Below are positions 11,770-23,221 of a DNA stretch of 64,000 nucleotides, one piece after another (the first letter of the stretch is position 1; each line of letters opens with the position of its first letter). The notes under the pieces were generated by a model that saw only the letters and a program-made list of their open reading frames with translations, made no database searches and was not told the DNA's origin. The DNA is from Megaustenia siamemsis. Taxonomy: Eukaryota; Mollusca; Gastropoda; Stylommatophora; Ariophantidae. The translations under genes and the position numbers were made by a program. The stretch spans positions 43,109,946 to 43,173,945 of the forward strand of contig JAVIAB010000139.1 in the NCBI GenBank assembly GCA_032433765.1. The letters are read 5' to 3'.

Positions 11770-12934
11770 TGAAATTTGGCTTTAGCATGCTGATAGTTAT
11801 TGTGGTGTTCCTGGCAGGGTTATTTTCTGCTTGTTTTCGAGATGTTTCCATGTCATTGTGCAGTTGCTCTAGTTCACTATTCCAGTATGGTTTGTAGTGT
11901 TTCCGTGCCCCTCTGGGTATTGTTTCACTGGCAGCTTGTATTATTAGTCTACTGAATTCATCAACTATTTTGTTGATGTCTCTGTCTGTATTTAGATCTT
12001 TAGTCAGTACACTGGTGTAATGTTGATACATTTTCCAGTCTGCCTTTTTGTAATTCCATCTGGAGAGAGTGCTGCTCTCCCTGACGGCCTCATTTTGCAC
12101 CACTAAAAAGACAGGTCGGTGGTCGCTGCCTCCAAGTTGTTTCCCAACAATACGTGTGATATTCCAATCCAGGTCTGGTGAATGGAAAGCAAGGTCTGGT
12201 GTAGATGTGGTATGCCATGATCTGGAATAGAATGTTGGTGGATCTGTTGCCTGGTTTAATAGTATAAGCCCATTGTCATCCTGCCAATTTTCAAGTTCTT
12301 CACCTCTCTTGTCCATATCTTCATAGCCCCAGCTCTGTGAATGGCTGTTAAAGTCTCCACATACAATTATTCTTTCTTTTAATGTAATTGTGTCTAGTGC
12401 TAGTGGGCGGTCACTCGGACAGTAGTAGTTTAGTAGATGGAAGTCTGTATTTCCTGTCCTGAGGTGCAGTATTTGATATTCCGCCCCATCCATATACACT
12501 TCAATCTGACATGCATTAATGTTGTTCCTTACAAGAGTCAGTATTCCGCCCTTTTGTCTGTTTTTCCTGTCAGATCGGTAGCACTGGTATCCCCTAATCT
12601 TCAAGGCTATGTCGTTGTTTAGATGGGTTTCCTGCAAACAGCATATGCTTACTTGTTCTTCATGCAGGATATTTTCTAATTCTATCTTTTTACTGTACCC
12701 ATCTCTTTTGCTGTTGATGCCTTCAGCATTCCAGTGCATTATTTTGAGTGGTCTTATTTTGGGTTGGCCAGTAACTCTATTCTCTCGCCCCCTGACTCCA
12801 CAGAGCGATTGAGAAGGACATCCAGTAATATAGGTTGGGCCCTTTCGAGGCTGAGGGCCCGGCGCTGCACCTGCCTGAGTGTCCATCACAGGGCGAGTGC
12901 CATATCGATTTGCAGTTATAGGCATGCTTCCCAT
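11762..12934 (-). CDS. LINE apurinic-type endonuclease (N-terminal part of the polyprotein)
   Basis: This 390-residue frame carries an exonuclease-endonuclease-phosphatase fold from about residue 63: LKIMHWNAEGINSKR, CCLQETHL (catalytic Glu), VCGDFNSHSQSWG (catalytic Asp and Asn), STPDLAFHSPDL and GGSDHRPVFL (catalytic Asp-His). It would nick target DNA to prime reverse transcription. The first 60 residues are Pro/Gly/Arg-rich with no domain I know and no zinc knuckle. It ends at 11762 just inside the RT frame, which suggests a frameshift relative to an ancestral single ORF; programmed frameshifting is the alternative. The start at 12934 is the first in-frame ATG. Confidence 0.9.
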   Translation of the reverse strand: MGSMPITANRYGTRPVMDTQAGAAPGPQPRKGPTYITGCPSQSLCGVRGRENRVTGQPKIRPLKIMHWNAEGINSKRDGYSKKIELENILHEEQVSICCLQETHLNNDIALKIRGYQCYRSDRKNRQKGGILTLVRNNINACQIEVYMDGAEYQILHLRTGNTDFHLLNYYCPSDRPLALDTITLKERIIVCGDFNSHSQSWGYEDMDKRGEELENWQDDNGLILLNQATDPPTFYSRSWHTTSTPDLAFHSPDLDWNITRIVGKQLGGSDHRPVFLVVQNEAVRESSTLSRWNYKKADWKMYQHYTSVLTKDLNTDRDINKIVDEFSRLIIQAASETIPRGARKHYKPYWNSELEQLHNDMETSRKQAENNPARNTTITISMLKPNFNG

Positions 12935-13124
12935 TGGCGTGAGTGCGTGGCATCCTGATTTTTGTAGTGCGCCTTTTGGCTGGTTGCCTCCGACTTCAGC
13001 ACTTAAAATTGCTAGAGCAGACTGTGGTCTTGCACGGGTGTAGGAAGGCCTGGCCAGTCTTGGTTTTCAGTCCCTGGTGACTGTTAAGCCCCATCCCCAC
13101 GACAAGGAGCTGGCCTTGATGGGG

Positions 13125-13440
13125 ACTTAGAAGATATGATATAGCCTAAGATCGTGCCTAAAAAAAAAAAAAAAGTAAAGTACCCCCGTCACACCAAGTG
13201 GCGTATAGGGAAATATGGCGTTAGTGACCATATATTTTACAGACCTTCGGCACATGATTTTTGGGGTAATGTGGTCGGTATTACGCCCGTGCCGCTTTAC
13301 TTTCTCTGAAAAAAATCAGGTACCCATTTAAGGCTTGGTGAACCCGGAAGCCGTCGGTTGGGATCGAACCCTACCTCTTGTCCTTTGTAGTCCAGTTCAC
13401 TAACCACTGATCTATCGCGGCTTCCTAAGATCGTGCCTAT
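13125..13440 (-). mobile_element. tRNA-derived SINE (family 1) with TSD
   Basis: The SINE proper spans 13160-13423, its tRNA-like head at the right end on the minus strand and a 14-A run at its 3' end. TSD cctaagatcgtgcct is at 13145-13159 and 13424-13438. The left flank holds the LINE's right TSD. Confidence 0.92.
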
Positions 13441-13734
13441 CAAAGAAGTAAACCAATAGGCTAGCTAACCATCCACACGGCTTTGGAATTCACAATATTT
13501 GAAAATATTGCTTTTGGAATTTTTATTTTTCAAAACATCTAAATGTTGTAACCTCACATCTGATATTATAGCCACAGCCAGACACATTTAGGCTCATTCA
13601 TTGATTACTGTCACCTGAGTCTACTACATTAACTTCAAGCCTGAAGTAAATTTGTTGTGGGAGTATTTCAAATTATCTCTACATTGCCATTCAGCACGAA
13701 GACGGTGTGTAGTGCAGAAATTGTAGACACTGTG

Positions 13735-13963
13735 ACCGATGACACTGAGTAGAACATTGATCAGAGAGGCAAGAGCAGCAGGAATAGTTTCCCTCAATGA
13801 GATAGAGTTGCTTGCACAGAACAGAGACAAATGGCGAGATTTGATAAAATATCTTTAGGATAGAAAACTGCTAGAATAAAAATGTAGATAAGAGAAAGAG
13901 TATCTGGGTCTATGCCTATGGACCGGCTACGGCTCGAACGGATAGATAGATAGATAGATAATG
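13735..13963 (+). pseudogene. LINE family C 3' end, plus strand
   Basis: This is a truncated copy of the C-terminus and 3' UTR of the element at 14083-15350, in the opposite orientation. Its coding part reads REARAAGIVSLNEIELLAQN, then RDKWRDLIKYL and a stop, and it ends in GATAGATAGATAGATA. The two copies are tail to tail with about 120 bp between them. Confidence 0.85.
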
Positions 13964-14082
13964 ACTGATGATCTTTACTTTTTATTGTCAGACTTTTGTA
14001 CATGACCCGCATTGTGTCTCGCCACACGTCCTTGTTTGGACGGGCATCTCAACCTGGGCAAGTGAACTGGTGCCTTTCAATA

Positions 14083-15350
14083 TCTATCTATCTATTGACC
14101 TTTCGAGCCGTAACCGGCCCATAGGGCGTAGACCAAGATACACCTTCTCCTATATGAATTTTTGTTCTAGCAGTTTTCTTTTAAAGATATTTTATAAAAT
14201 CTCGCCATCTGTCTCTGTTCTGTGCAAGCAGTTCTATCTCATTGAGGGAGCCGACTCCTGCTGCTCTTGCCTCTCTCATCAATGTTCTTCTCAGTGTCTC
14301 CCTGGGTCTTCCTCTTTTTCTTTTACCTGTTGTTTCCCATATGAGGGCTTGCTTTGCTATTCGATTATTATCTCTTCTCATCACATGTCCAACGTATGAC
14401 CATCGTCTTTTCTTTATTACTGAAGATATTAGTGGTTGATTGGCGATTTCTCTAATTTCCTCGTTTGTTTTGAATTCGTTCCATGCTATACCAAGTATTT
14501 TCCTTAGACATTTATTTTCGAATGCGTTCAACTTTGTTTCTATATCTCTTGTTGTTTTCCAGCTTTCACACGCATACGTAAGGGTTGATAGTACATTTGA
14601 TTTGAATAGCCTAAGTTTTGTGTTTGTGCTAATGAGTTTTGATTTCCACAACTTTTCAAGGCTTCTGAAAGACATTGCTGCTTTAGCTATTCTGATTCTA
14701 ATTTCTTTGCTCGTATCCCCTTCTCGATCAATGTGACTTCCAAGATAGATAAAGTGATCGATCTCTTCTACTGGTTTGTTTTCCATGTATATTTTGTCAC
14801 TTGTTGGAATTAAACTTTTCATGACTTTAGTCTTTTCATATTTGACCTCAAGCCCAATTTTGCTGGCTATTGATGATAGTTCATTTGTGTTTTCCTGCAT
14901 CGTTTTTATCTGACTGCTGATGAGAAGTATGTCATCAGCAAAGTCGAGGTCCTCCAAATGGTCTCCTTGTATCCATTCGATGCCTTTATTACCAGTGCAG
15001 CATTTCTTCATTATGAAGTCCATAACAATTCCAAATAACAAGGGCGATAAAATACATCCTTGTTTAACCCCAGTTTCTATTGGGAAACATTCGCTCAGTC
15101 CTTCCTCTGTTCGAACTGCACATGTGTAACCATCATACATGTCTTTGATAATATTTATGATTTTTGATGGTAAACCATATTGCTTCAGAATTTTCCACAA
15201 AGAATCTCTATGAATACTATCAAATGCTTTTTTGAAGTCGATGAAGTTAAGTACAAAAGGTTTTTGCTTTTCAATGTGTTCCTCCAATATAAGTCGTAGA
15301 GTGAAAATGTGGTCAAGACAGCTTCTCCCTTTTTCAATAATTTCAATATC
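14083..15350 (-). pseudogene. 5'-truncated LINE family C reverse transcriptase
   Basis: A 368-codon open frame (14181-15287) holds RT motifs NFIDFKKAFDSIHR (about 14-27), GVKQGCILSPLLFGI (about 73-87), LDFADDILLIS (about 113-123; FADD in place of YADD) and a C-terminal RRWSYVGHVMRRDNNR...GKRKRGRPRETLRR. The frame stays open upstream to about 15350, where homology stops, so the endonuclease and RT fingers are missing. No credible start codon: the annotated first residue is a TTG within a continuing frame. The 3' end is an ATCTATCT microsatellite. The type resembles RTE-like elements, but I cannot fix the clade. Confidence 0.9.
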
Positions 15351-16580
15351 ACATCATAAAAATCAATGCCCTCCGAGATGTGGGTAGGGCACAGGACTTT
15401 ACAACTATGAGTCCACATCACTTCTTCGGACGAAATAGATGGGAGTTAAGATGGGCACAGCCAGAAACAAGAAACTTAGTGGGCGTATAAGAAGGCTTAT
15501 CAACCAACACAGAACTGGAGTCATCAGTCGCTGGACACTGCGAGACTTGAAGAGGAGGGGATCTGAGCAACTATGGACTTGTTCGGAGTGCAATGATGGT
15601 GACCCGCAAATAACTCAATCAAAAAATGTAAATTTTTTAATGTTTTAAATTTGTGAATTAGAAGTACTTTCAAAGATTAATGCTTAAAAAAAAAGAAATA
15701 ATTAATCGATTAACTAATTTAGCGCTTCTGGTTCAAGACATTCAATTTTCCATAGCAAATAGTGTTTAAGTGTAAGCTATAATTTCTTCTAATTGACTTG
15801 AATGTATCTCACTAGAATCACATATTGGTTATATAATTCAAATAAGCAAATGTGCGAGACAGCTAATACATCAGCGACAAATTTGTTTGCGTTATAAGGG
15901 TCGTGCACGAGCTCCAGATCCATGAATGTGCCAACAGAAAGTTGGGTTGAACGCTGATGAAAACGAGCAGACAGATAAAAACAATAAGAAAAAAATGAGA
16001 GAAAGAGCATTTTAGCTCCAGGAGTATAGCTTTTCTAGTATCGTCGATCATTATTGGGCAACATTTTTCGGGCACATCATTATTGGATAGTTTGATGCAT
16101 CCTGAGAGGTTACCTTTCTTCCGTCCCAAATCTCTGATGCTCATTTAAAGCTTAGTGAACCTAAAGGCCTGCAGATGGAAGAAAGGAACTTCACTCTATG
16201 TTCAAGTAGATCACTGCTCGGCTTACGAGAATACAAGAAAACAAAGTACAGTGTGAACTCTAAAAATTATCATTGCATATTCGCGACACTGTTAATTATT
16301 CCTTAATTATCCTTAATTTAATTGTGTCGTTTCGTGATACAAATTTTATTTTCTCGCCCCTTTTGTCTGTTTTCTCCTCTTGTTTTTTTTTTTTTTTGTG
16401 TACCTTTGATGTTTCACACTATCACACATTTTCCATTGTTGTCTCTCCTAAGCTCATGACATTTTAACCGTGGTGTCTCTAATTTTAGAAATCAGTTAAT
16501 TTGCTGCAGTAGCAACTGTCAACCACGTGACTAATTCACTGATCATACAACCGTTACTCACTGTTCGACCATCACCATCA
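15351..16580. other. Unassigned DNA
   Basis: Short frames on both strands at 15405-15650 have no recognisable domain. The rest is AT-rich with no repeat array. Confidence 0.5.
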
Positions 16581-17215
16581 TCATGTGCCATACAGGTTGG
16601 ATAGGCGATCATGTCCCCCCACAATCTTCTATCCACAGTGCATCGTATCAGTTCTGTTGTTGACTGTTTGCCATGCCATGACACCAAGCTATCCAGTATT
16701 TTCTCTCTTTGTCGTCCGCGATCTCTCTTTCCTTTTATTTTGCCAGTTGTAACCAAGTATTCCAACTTTCCTTTTCGTATGATAGTAAAAAAAAAGTAAA
16801 GTACCCCCCGTCACGCCATGTGGCGTATAGGGAAATATGGTGTTAGTGACCCTATATTTTACAGACCTTCAGCACATGATTTTTGGGGTAATGTGGTCGG
16901 TATTACGCCCGTGCTGCTTTTACTTTCCCAGAAAAAATCCGGTACCCATTTAAGGCTGGGTGAACCCGGAGCCGTCGGTTGGGATCGAACCCTACCCCTT
17001 GTCCGTAGTAGTCCAGTTCACTAACCACTGAGCTATCGCGGCTCCTACTAATTTTTAGGGAATTAGTAAAACCCAGGTGTCCTCGCCAGGATTACGAACC
17101 CCGGCTGTTGCCGTGGTAAGCCAACCGCCTATCGATTGCGCTAACCGGACACCCCTTTTCGTATGATGCGCCCGAAAAATGTTGATTGTTTCTTTCTGAT
17201 GTTTTTTTTTTTAAG
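16581..17215 (-). pseudogene. LINE family B RT fragment, split by a dimeric SINE
   Basis: The minus strand reads MEYLVTTGKIKGKRDRGRQR, EKILDSLVSWHGKQSTTEL and, right of the SINE, RKKQSTFFGHI-like remnants. It is homologous to 32346-32842 (plus) and 39808-40298 (minus). The coding frame is broken by the SINE and by truncation at about 17215. Confidence 0.85.
16784..17153 (-). mobile_element. Dimeric tRNA-derived SINE with 14-bp TSD
   Basis: It has the same two-module structure as 1674-2034: first tRNA-like module at 17045-17153, second at about 16805-17044. The perfect TSD ccttttcgtatgat lies at 16770-16783 and 17154-17167 within a LINE family B copy, so the target sequence is known independently from other copies. 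This shows the dimer is itself a mobile unit. Confidence 0.95.
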
Positions 17216-18015
17216 AGCTCCCATTTTGTGTTCGACCATAGGAAACAAACAAATGATAATAATAACATTATTACTGTTTCTGTATGAAACATTCCATCAT
17301 TTGTTAAAGACATTGAACTTTTTCTCTAGTTTCTGTATTTTAACAACCACATTTTTATTTTCAAATATATTATTAGTATTTTTGTTTTCATTTTTATAAC
17401 AATTATTTTTTTCGATAATTATATATTAAAGTAGGTTTGTTGCTTGCTGTGTTATCACTATATCTGTATCTAGTTCTTGTCTTCATCTCCACCCTCCATA
17501 TGACAGACTTCGTCAACCTCTTCCATTTCTCTACATCTTCAGTCATTCTTTGGCACTCTGCTAAGTCGAGACCTATCATTCTTCATATCCACCTCCCCAC
17601 CCCCCCCCCTTTTCTGACAGACCTGTCCATTCTTTGATGTTATCTTCCCAGCTCTTTCTTTGCATACCCTTCCTTCTATTCCTTTCACAGTTCCTGGCAG
17701 AAACGGTCTTTAGCTCGTGTCATTTTCCGCGATAATATTATTGTCCCTGGCACAGACTTACGTGTGTTTGTCTGTATCACTGTATGACTATATGAATGAA
17801 CGTATTTATAATATTCACGTATTTAATTATATTTTGTGTGTGTCTACGTCCGCATATGTCTATGTATGTCATCTTATAAATCAATATATTCACCATTAAC
17901 TAGCCCGCAGGAATGTTGGTAATCAAAATTAAATACATCTGGTGTTTGTCTATAAACTTTAATATTGCATTTCTTCTGTTTCAAAATGTTTAAGCACAAA
18001 AAGGTCTGACTTCAT
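17216..18015 (-). pseudogene. Mostly unassigned; LINE family D C-terminal remnant
   Basis: At 17490-17670 the minus strand shows frame-broken SWEDNIKEWTGLS-like and LAECQRMTEDVEKWKRLTKS segments, the end of a non-LTR RT like that at 2450-2665. The remaining sequence is AT-rich with nothing recognised. Confidence 0.5.
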
Positions 18016-18028
18016 TCCTTCTTTTTTT

Positions 18029-18088
<60 letters not shown>

Positions 18089-18090
18089 TT

Positions 18091-18158
<68 letters not shown>

Positions 18159-18164
18159 TTTTTT

Positions 18165-18232
<68 letters not shown>
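18016..18232. repeat. (TTTC)n microsatellite
   Basis: This is an almost uninterrupted tetranucleotide repeat with a few T-rich interruptions. Confidence 0.99.
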
Positions 18233-18349
18233 TTATTTTATCTTATTTTTTTATTTTATCTGTCTGGTCTGGTCTGGTCTTGTCCTTTCTTGTTTTGTCT
18301 ATCTGTCTACATCATTTTCCCAATATATAACAATATGTGACAGGCAAAC

Positions 18350-18948
18350 CTTCTCTTCTCTTCTCTTCTCTTCTCTTCTCTTCTCTTCTCTTCTCTTCTC
18401 TTCTCTTCTCTTCTCTTCTCTTCTCTTCTCTTCTCTTCTCTTCTCTTCTCTTCTCTTCTCTTCTCTTCTCTTCTCTTCTCTTCTCTTCTCTTCTCTTCTC
18501 TTCTCTTCTCTTCTCTTCTCTTCTCTTCTCTTCTCTTCTCTTCTCTTCTCTTCTCTTCTCTTCTCTTCTCTTCTCTTCTCTTCTCTTCTCTTCTCTTCTC
18601 TTCTCTTCTCTTCTCTTCTCTTCTCCTCTCCTCTCCTCTCCTCTCCTCTCATCTCCTCTCCTCTCCTCTCCTCTCCTCTCCTCTCCTCTCCTCTCCTCTC
18701 CTCTCCTCTCCTCTCCTCTCCTCTCCTCTCCCGTCCCCTCCCCTCCCCTCCCCTCCCCTCCCCTCCCCTCCCCTCTCTTCTCTTCTCTTCTCTTCTCTTC
18801 TCTTGTCTTCTCTTCTCTTCTCTTCTTCTCTTCTCTTCTCTTCTCTTCTCTTCTCTTCTCTTCTCTTCTCTTCTCTTCTCTTCTCTTCTCTTCTCTTCTC
18901 TTCTCTTCTCTTCTCTTCTCTTCTCTTCTCTTCTCTTCCCTTTCCTAA
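18350..18948. repeat. (TCTTC)n / (TCCTC)n / (CCCCT)n pentanucleotide array
   Basis: About 120 pentamers occur in blocks: TTCTC to about 18622, CTCTC-type TCCTC to about 18732, CCCCT to about 18773, then TTCTC again to 18948. Five-base periods keep frames open on both strands (poly-RREEK, poly-LFSS); these are not proteins. Confidence 0.98.
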
Positions 18949-19599
18949 AAGTATAATCTTATCCTGCTCCTGACGGTCTTATATGGTGAGACTACTAAAA
19001 TCATGGGACATATTATATCGTTTATTTGGTGACTGGGGGAAGGGGGGTTCAAATATATAATATTATCGAATTAGGCCACATCATTTGCAGGTGAGGGGGC
19101 CAGTTCTCTTCCACGCTGTCACTTCTAAAGGCTGCCACTACTTTTTCCCACAAAAACTGTGAGCCATGAACCCATTTCTTTATCAGCTTGATCGACCGAG
19201 GAGGATCAAAGTTGCGTTTGAATTCTCCTTCACAAATCCAACTGGTATCGCTAGGCCAGCGAGTTATGACTATGTTACTCCGGAAACTGAACTAGCAGCT
19301 TTTAATGTTTGTCTGTAGCCTGTACGAAAACTTCCTGCTAGAGTCTACTGTCTGTATATTGAGTTATACTTTACAAATCTTTTCTGTGAACAAAACATCT
19401 GCATCATTTTTTAATTCATGCTATTATCACACAACAGTACATATCATAACAAAGGAACATCGTATACAATGTATATTCATTCCCACTTAGTGCTATCAGA
19501 GTCAAACATGGTCGCTCACAACCAGAAACGCTGCAACATCAATTGACAATCGTTGAGGCTGCCAAATGGCGAGAACTAGATCTTTGTATCTTCCTCGGC
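18949..19599. other. Unassigned DNA
   Basis: There is no gene, array or tRNA-like element that I recognise. Confidence 0.5.
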
Positions 19600-19905
19600 A
19601 AGCGTATAAGGGTTTAAGAGAATCAAAAGTGTATAAGAGAAGTATAAAGGTATATTAGAAATATAAAGGTATAAGAGAAGTATAAAGGGTATAAGAGAAG
19701 TATAAAGGGTATAAGAAAAGTATAAGGGCGTAATAGAAGTATAACAGTAAAAGAGAAGTATAAAGGGTATAAGAGAAGTATAAAGGGTACAAGAGAAGTA
19801 TAAGGGTATTAGAGAAGTATAAAGGGTGTAAGAGAAGTATAAAGGGTACAAGTGAAGTATAAAGGGTATAAGAGAAGTATAAGGGTATAAGAAAAGTGAA
19901 TACAA
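19600..19905. repeat. Imperfect 16-18 bp minisatellite
   Basis: Variants of tataagagaagtataaaggg are repeated about 17 times. Confidence 0.93.
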
Positions 19906-20194
19906 ACGAAAGAGATAAAGATGTTATCAGACAGTTTGCTCAATCGTGTTAGAAAATTCTGCCTACAACATGAAATGTCTGACGTTGTAGTAATGACAAA
20001 TATATAACGGTCCTGGCTACAATTGCAAAAAGCCAAAAGTCATGGTCGCAAAAAACACACAAAAAAAAACAAAGATATCTCCTCAATGCACAATTTCGGC
20101 AGTAATAAAACAAGTCAATGGAAGTACAAAATAGCTCAGGTAACGACTGCATTACAAAGTGTGTGAAGAATATGAATCAATCTATTTTCGTCAA

Positions 20195-20650
20195 TGGGAG
20201 TTAGAGAAAGAGTTCTCTAATGTGAAGTGAAGACAGTCTTGACATATAGACGTGAATCCTGCACAATTTAGGAAGGGGGGGGGGAATGTAAGAATTTTGG
20301 AAGCCAGATAATCACGTTTTTACAGAAGAATGTTGAGAATACCACGGACATCTAAAAAAAAATAAGGATGTTTTGAAAGAGGTCAAAGAAAAGAAAAACT
20401 TGTTTCAAACATGAAGAAACAACCACACCTTGTTAGCCATGATATGAGAAGGTAGTTACTGGAATATATTGTGACAACAGGGAAACATTGAGGGAAGAAG
20501 AGACAGGGGAAAAAGAGAGAACACAATACACAGCAGTTTACGAAGGTGATTTGCTAGGTAGTCAACAAGTGAGTTAAAAAGCTGTTGATAGACACAGTTA
20601 TGGAGAGACCTGATAACCTACGCCAACAGACACGGTACTTGATGATGATT
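20195..20650 (+). pseudogene. LINE family A RT fragment, highly diverged
   Basis: The nucleotide order matches the 3535-3980 copy (cttgacatatagacgtgaat, tgttgagaataccacggaca, ctggaatatattgtgacaac) and ends ACTTGATGATGATTG. Many indels destroy the frame. Flanks 19906-20194 and 20651-21350 are unassigned. Confidence 0.8.
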
Positions 20651-21353
20651 GTTGTGTAGCAGCAGAAAGTTGATCCGCAAAGTCGAATGTTGTTCTGTGA
20701 CGTTATCTATATTCGCCAATTTAACATCGTACACTATTTTACATTGTTAATATTATTGTTCTATACTCGTGTTGAATCGCATTTCTTGAATATGACTTTC
20801 ATATTTATCGTGAATTACAGGCATCAATATGTCAAGACTACATAAACATACACGTTTACACACATACGTGTATAGTTTATTGAAGCAACCAATGGTAATA
20901 CCATTATAATGAAAGCATAAGTAAATGATCAATCTTATTTTACATCCACAAAGGAAGTGTAACCAAGGCTACCAGCTAGTGACCCACTTTTTGACTCCAT
21001 TTTAATCTATTTTAATATTCCAGGTATAGGTTTTGGAAGATTTAAAATGCAGATAGGTATGTGGTTGTAAACCGTCAGCAATTATTTACCAATTTTACAT
21101 CGCCAGAAATAAAAATCCTGAGTCTCACACGTCGTGGCGACTGCTTGACCAAGCGGCCTTTATCCCTCGGGTTCTATCGTTGCCCCCCGGCATACACCAG
21201 CAATGGTACTATGTGTCGTAAAGATATTTTTTTTTTTTACATCGCTGTAGTCAGATGGCTCTCATGTTTTTGTTTCTTTTCGTCACTTCCTCGCATTTCT
21301 TTGAGCGCCGCGGGAAATATGTTATTCTTTGACAATATTGGTAACTTGGAAGA

Positions 21354-22400
21354 ATATAGAGATAGTTGACTATGAAGTTAACTACGAGCTGTCTATAGAG
21401 ATAGTTGACTATGAGCTGTCTATAGAGATAGTTGACTATGAGCTGTCTATAGAGATAGTTGACTATGAGCTGTCTATAGAGATAGTTGACTATGAAGTTA
21501 ACTACGAGCTGTCTATAGAGATAGTTGACTATGAAGTTAACTACGAGCTGTCTATAGAGATAGTTGACTATGAAGTTATCTATGAGCTGTCTATAGAGAT
21601 AGTTGACTATGAAGTTAACTACGAGCTGTCTATAGAGATAGTTGACTATGAGCTGTCTATAGAGATAGTTGACTATGAAGTTAACTACGAGCTGTCTATA
21701 GAGATAGTTGACTATGAAGTTAACTACGAGCTGTCTATAGAGATAGTTGACTATGAAGTTAACTACGAGCTGTCTATAGAGATAGTTGACTATGAAGTTA
21801 TCTATGAGCTGTCTATAGAGATAGTTGACTATGAAGTTAACTACGAGCTGTCTATAGAGATAGTTGACTATGAAGTTAACTACGAGCTGTCTATAGAGAT
21901 AGTTGACTATGAAGTTAACTACGAGCTGTCTATAGAGATAGTTGACTATGAAGTTAACTACGAGCTGTCTATAGAGATAGTTGACTATGAAGTTAACTAC
22001 GAGCTGTCTATAGAGATAGTTGACTATGAAGTTAACTATGAGCTGTCTATAGAGATAGTTGACTATGAAGTTAACTACGAGCTGTCTATAGAGATAGTTG
22101 ACAATGAAGTTAACTATGAGCTGTCTATAGAGATAGTTGACAATGAAGTTAACTATGAGCTGTCTATAGAGATAGTTGCCTATAAAGTTATCTATGCTCA
22201 GTCTATAGAGATAGTTGACTATGAAGTTATCTATGAGATGTCTATAAAGATAGTTGACTATGAAGTTATCTATAAGATGTCTATAAAGATAGTTGACTAT
22301 GAAGTTATCTATGAGATGTCTATAAAGATAGTTGACTATAAAGTTATCTATGAGATGTCTACAGAGATAGTTAACTATGAAGTTAACTATGAGCTGTCTA
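21354..22400. repeat. 39/27-bp minisatellite
   Basis: Units contain gagatagttgactatgaagt, then taactacgagctgtctata; shorter 27-bp units lack an internal 12 bp. Both periods are multiples of three, so frames of 358 and 401 codons stay open on opposite strands; there is no evidence for coding. The final units (22190-22400) are more diverged. Confidence 0.97.
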
Positions 22401-23215
22401 CATGATTGTTGACTGGATGTTGTCAACATGAATAATTGACAGCAAACTGTCTGCATGAATCATTTATTGCAATCTGACTACATGAATAATTGACTGTAAT
22501 CTGTCTACATGTGTAATTGACTGTAATTTTTCTACATGGATAATTGACTGCAATCTGCCTACATGGATTATTGACAACAATCTGCCTACATAGTTAATTG
22601 ACTGCAAAAGGTCTACATAGAAAATTGACTGTAAACTGTCTACATTGATAATTGACTGCTAAAGGTCTACATTAATAATTGACTGAAATCTCTCTAAGAT
22701 AATTGATTGCATTCTTTTTACATGGATTATTGACTGCAATCTGCTTACATAGACAATTGACTGTAAACTGTCAACATTGATAATTGACTGCAAAAGGTCT
22801 ACTTTAATATTTGACTGAAATCTCTCTAAGATAATTAATTTCATTCTGTCTACATGAGTAATTGAGTGAAATCTCTCTAATATAATTAATTGCATTCTGT
22901 CTACATTGATAATTGACTGCAAAATGTCTACATAAATAATTGAGTGAAATCTCTGTAATATAATTGATTACAGTCTGTCTACATTGATAACTGACTGCAA
23001 AATGTCTACATTAATAATTGAGTGAAATCTCTCTAATATAATTAATTTCATTCTGTCTACATGAGTAATTGAGTGAAATGTCTCTAGTATAATTGATTAC
23101 ATTCTGTCTACATTGATAATTGACTGCAAAAGGTGTACATAAATACTTGAGTGAAATGTCTCTAATATAATTGATTGCATTCTGTCTACATTGATAATTG
23201 ACTGCAGCTTGTCTG
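22401..23215. repeat. Diverged 28-30 bp minisatellite
   Basis: Degenerate units resemble ctgtctacatgaataattga, with interspersed variants (tctctaatataattgattgc). It shares CTGTCTA and TTGACT words with the neighbouring 39-bp array and TACATGG with the following 28-bp array. Confidence 0.9.
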
Positions 23216-23221
23216 AATAAA

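Larger units (their letters stand above)
9068..13124 (-). mobile_element. Full-length non-LTR retrotransposon (EN-RT-RNase H) with 13-bp TSD
   Basis: The element lies on the minus strand: 5' end at 13124 (CCCCATCAAGGCC...), 3' tail of AGAT repeats at 9068-9080. A perfect TSD, acttagaagatat, flanks it at 9055-9067 and 13125-13137. Its 4.06 kb hold about 190 bp of 5' leader, an endonuclease frame, an RT-RNase H frame and a short 3' UTR. RNase H after the RT is known in the I and related LINE clades, but no gag-like ORF1 with CCHC knuckles is present. The complete ends and perfect TSD indicate a recent insertion. A diverged second 3' end lies at 63848-64000. Confidence 0.93.

Noticed and set aside
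16784..17153. tRNA gene pair
   Set aside because: The A and B boxes belong to a dispersed SINE with TSDs, not to tRNA genes.
21125..21190. tRNA-like module (GACCAAGCGGCC ... GGGTTCTATCG)
   Set aside because: It matches the A- and B-box patterns too poorly and has no second copy in the window.
21251..22456. Open frames of 358 and 401 codons on opposite strands
   Set aside because: The 39/27-bp repeat periods are multiples of three, so any stop-free unit gives long frames on both strands; the peptides are exact translations of the repeat.
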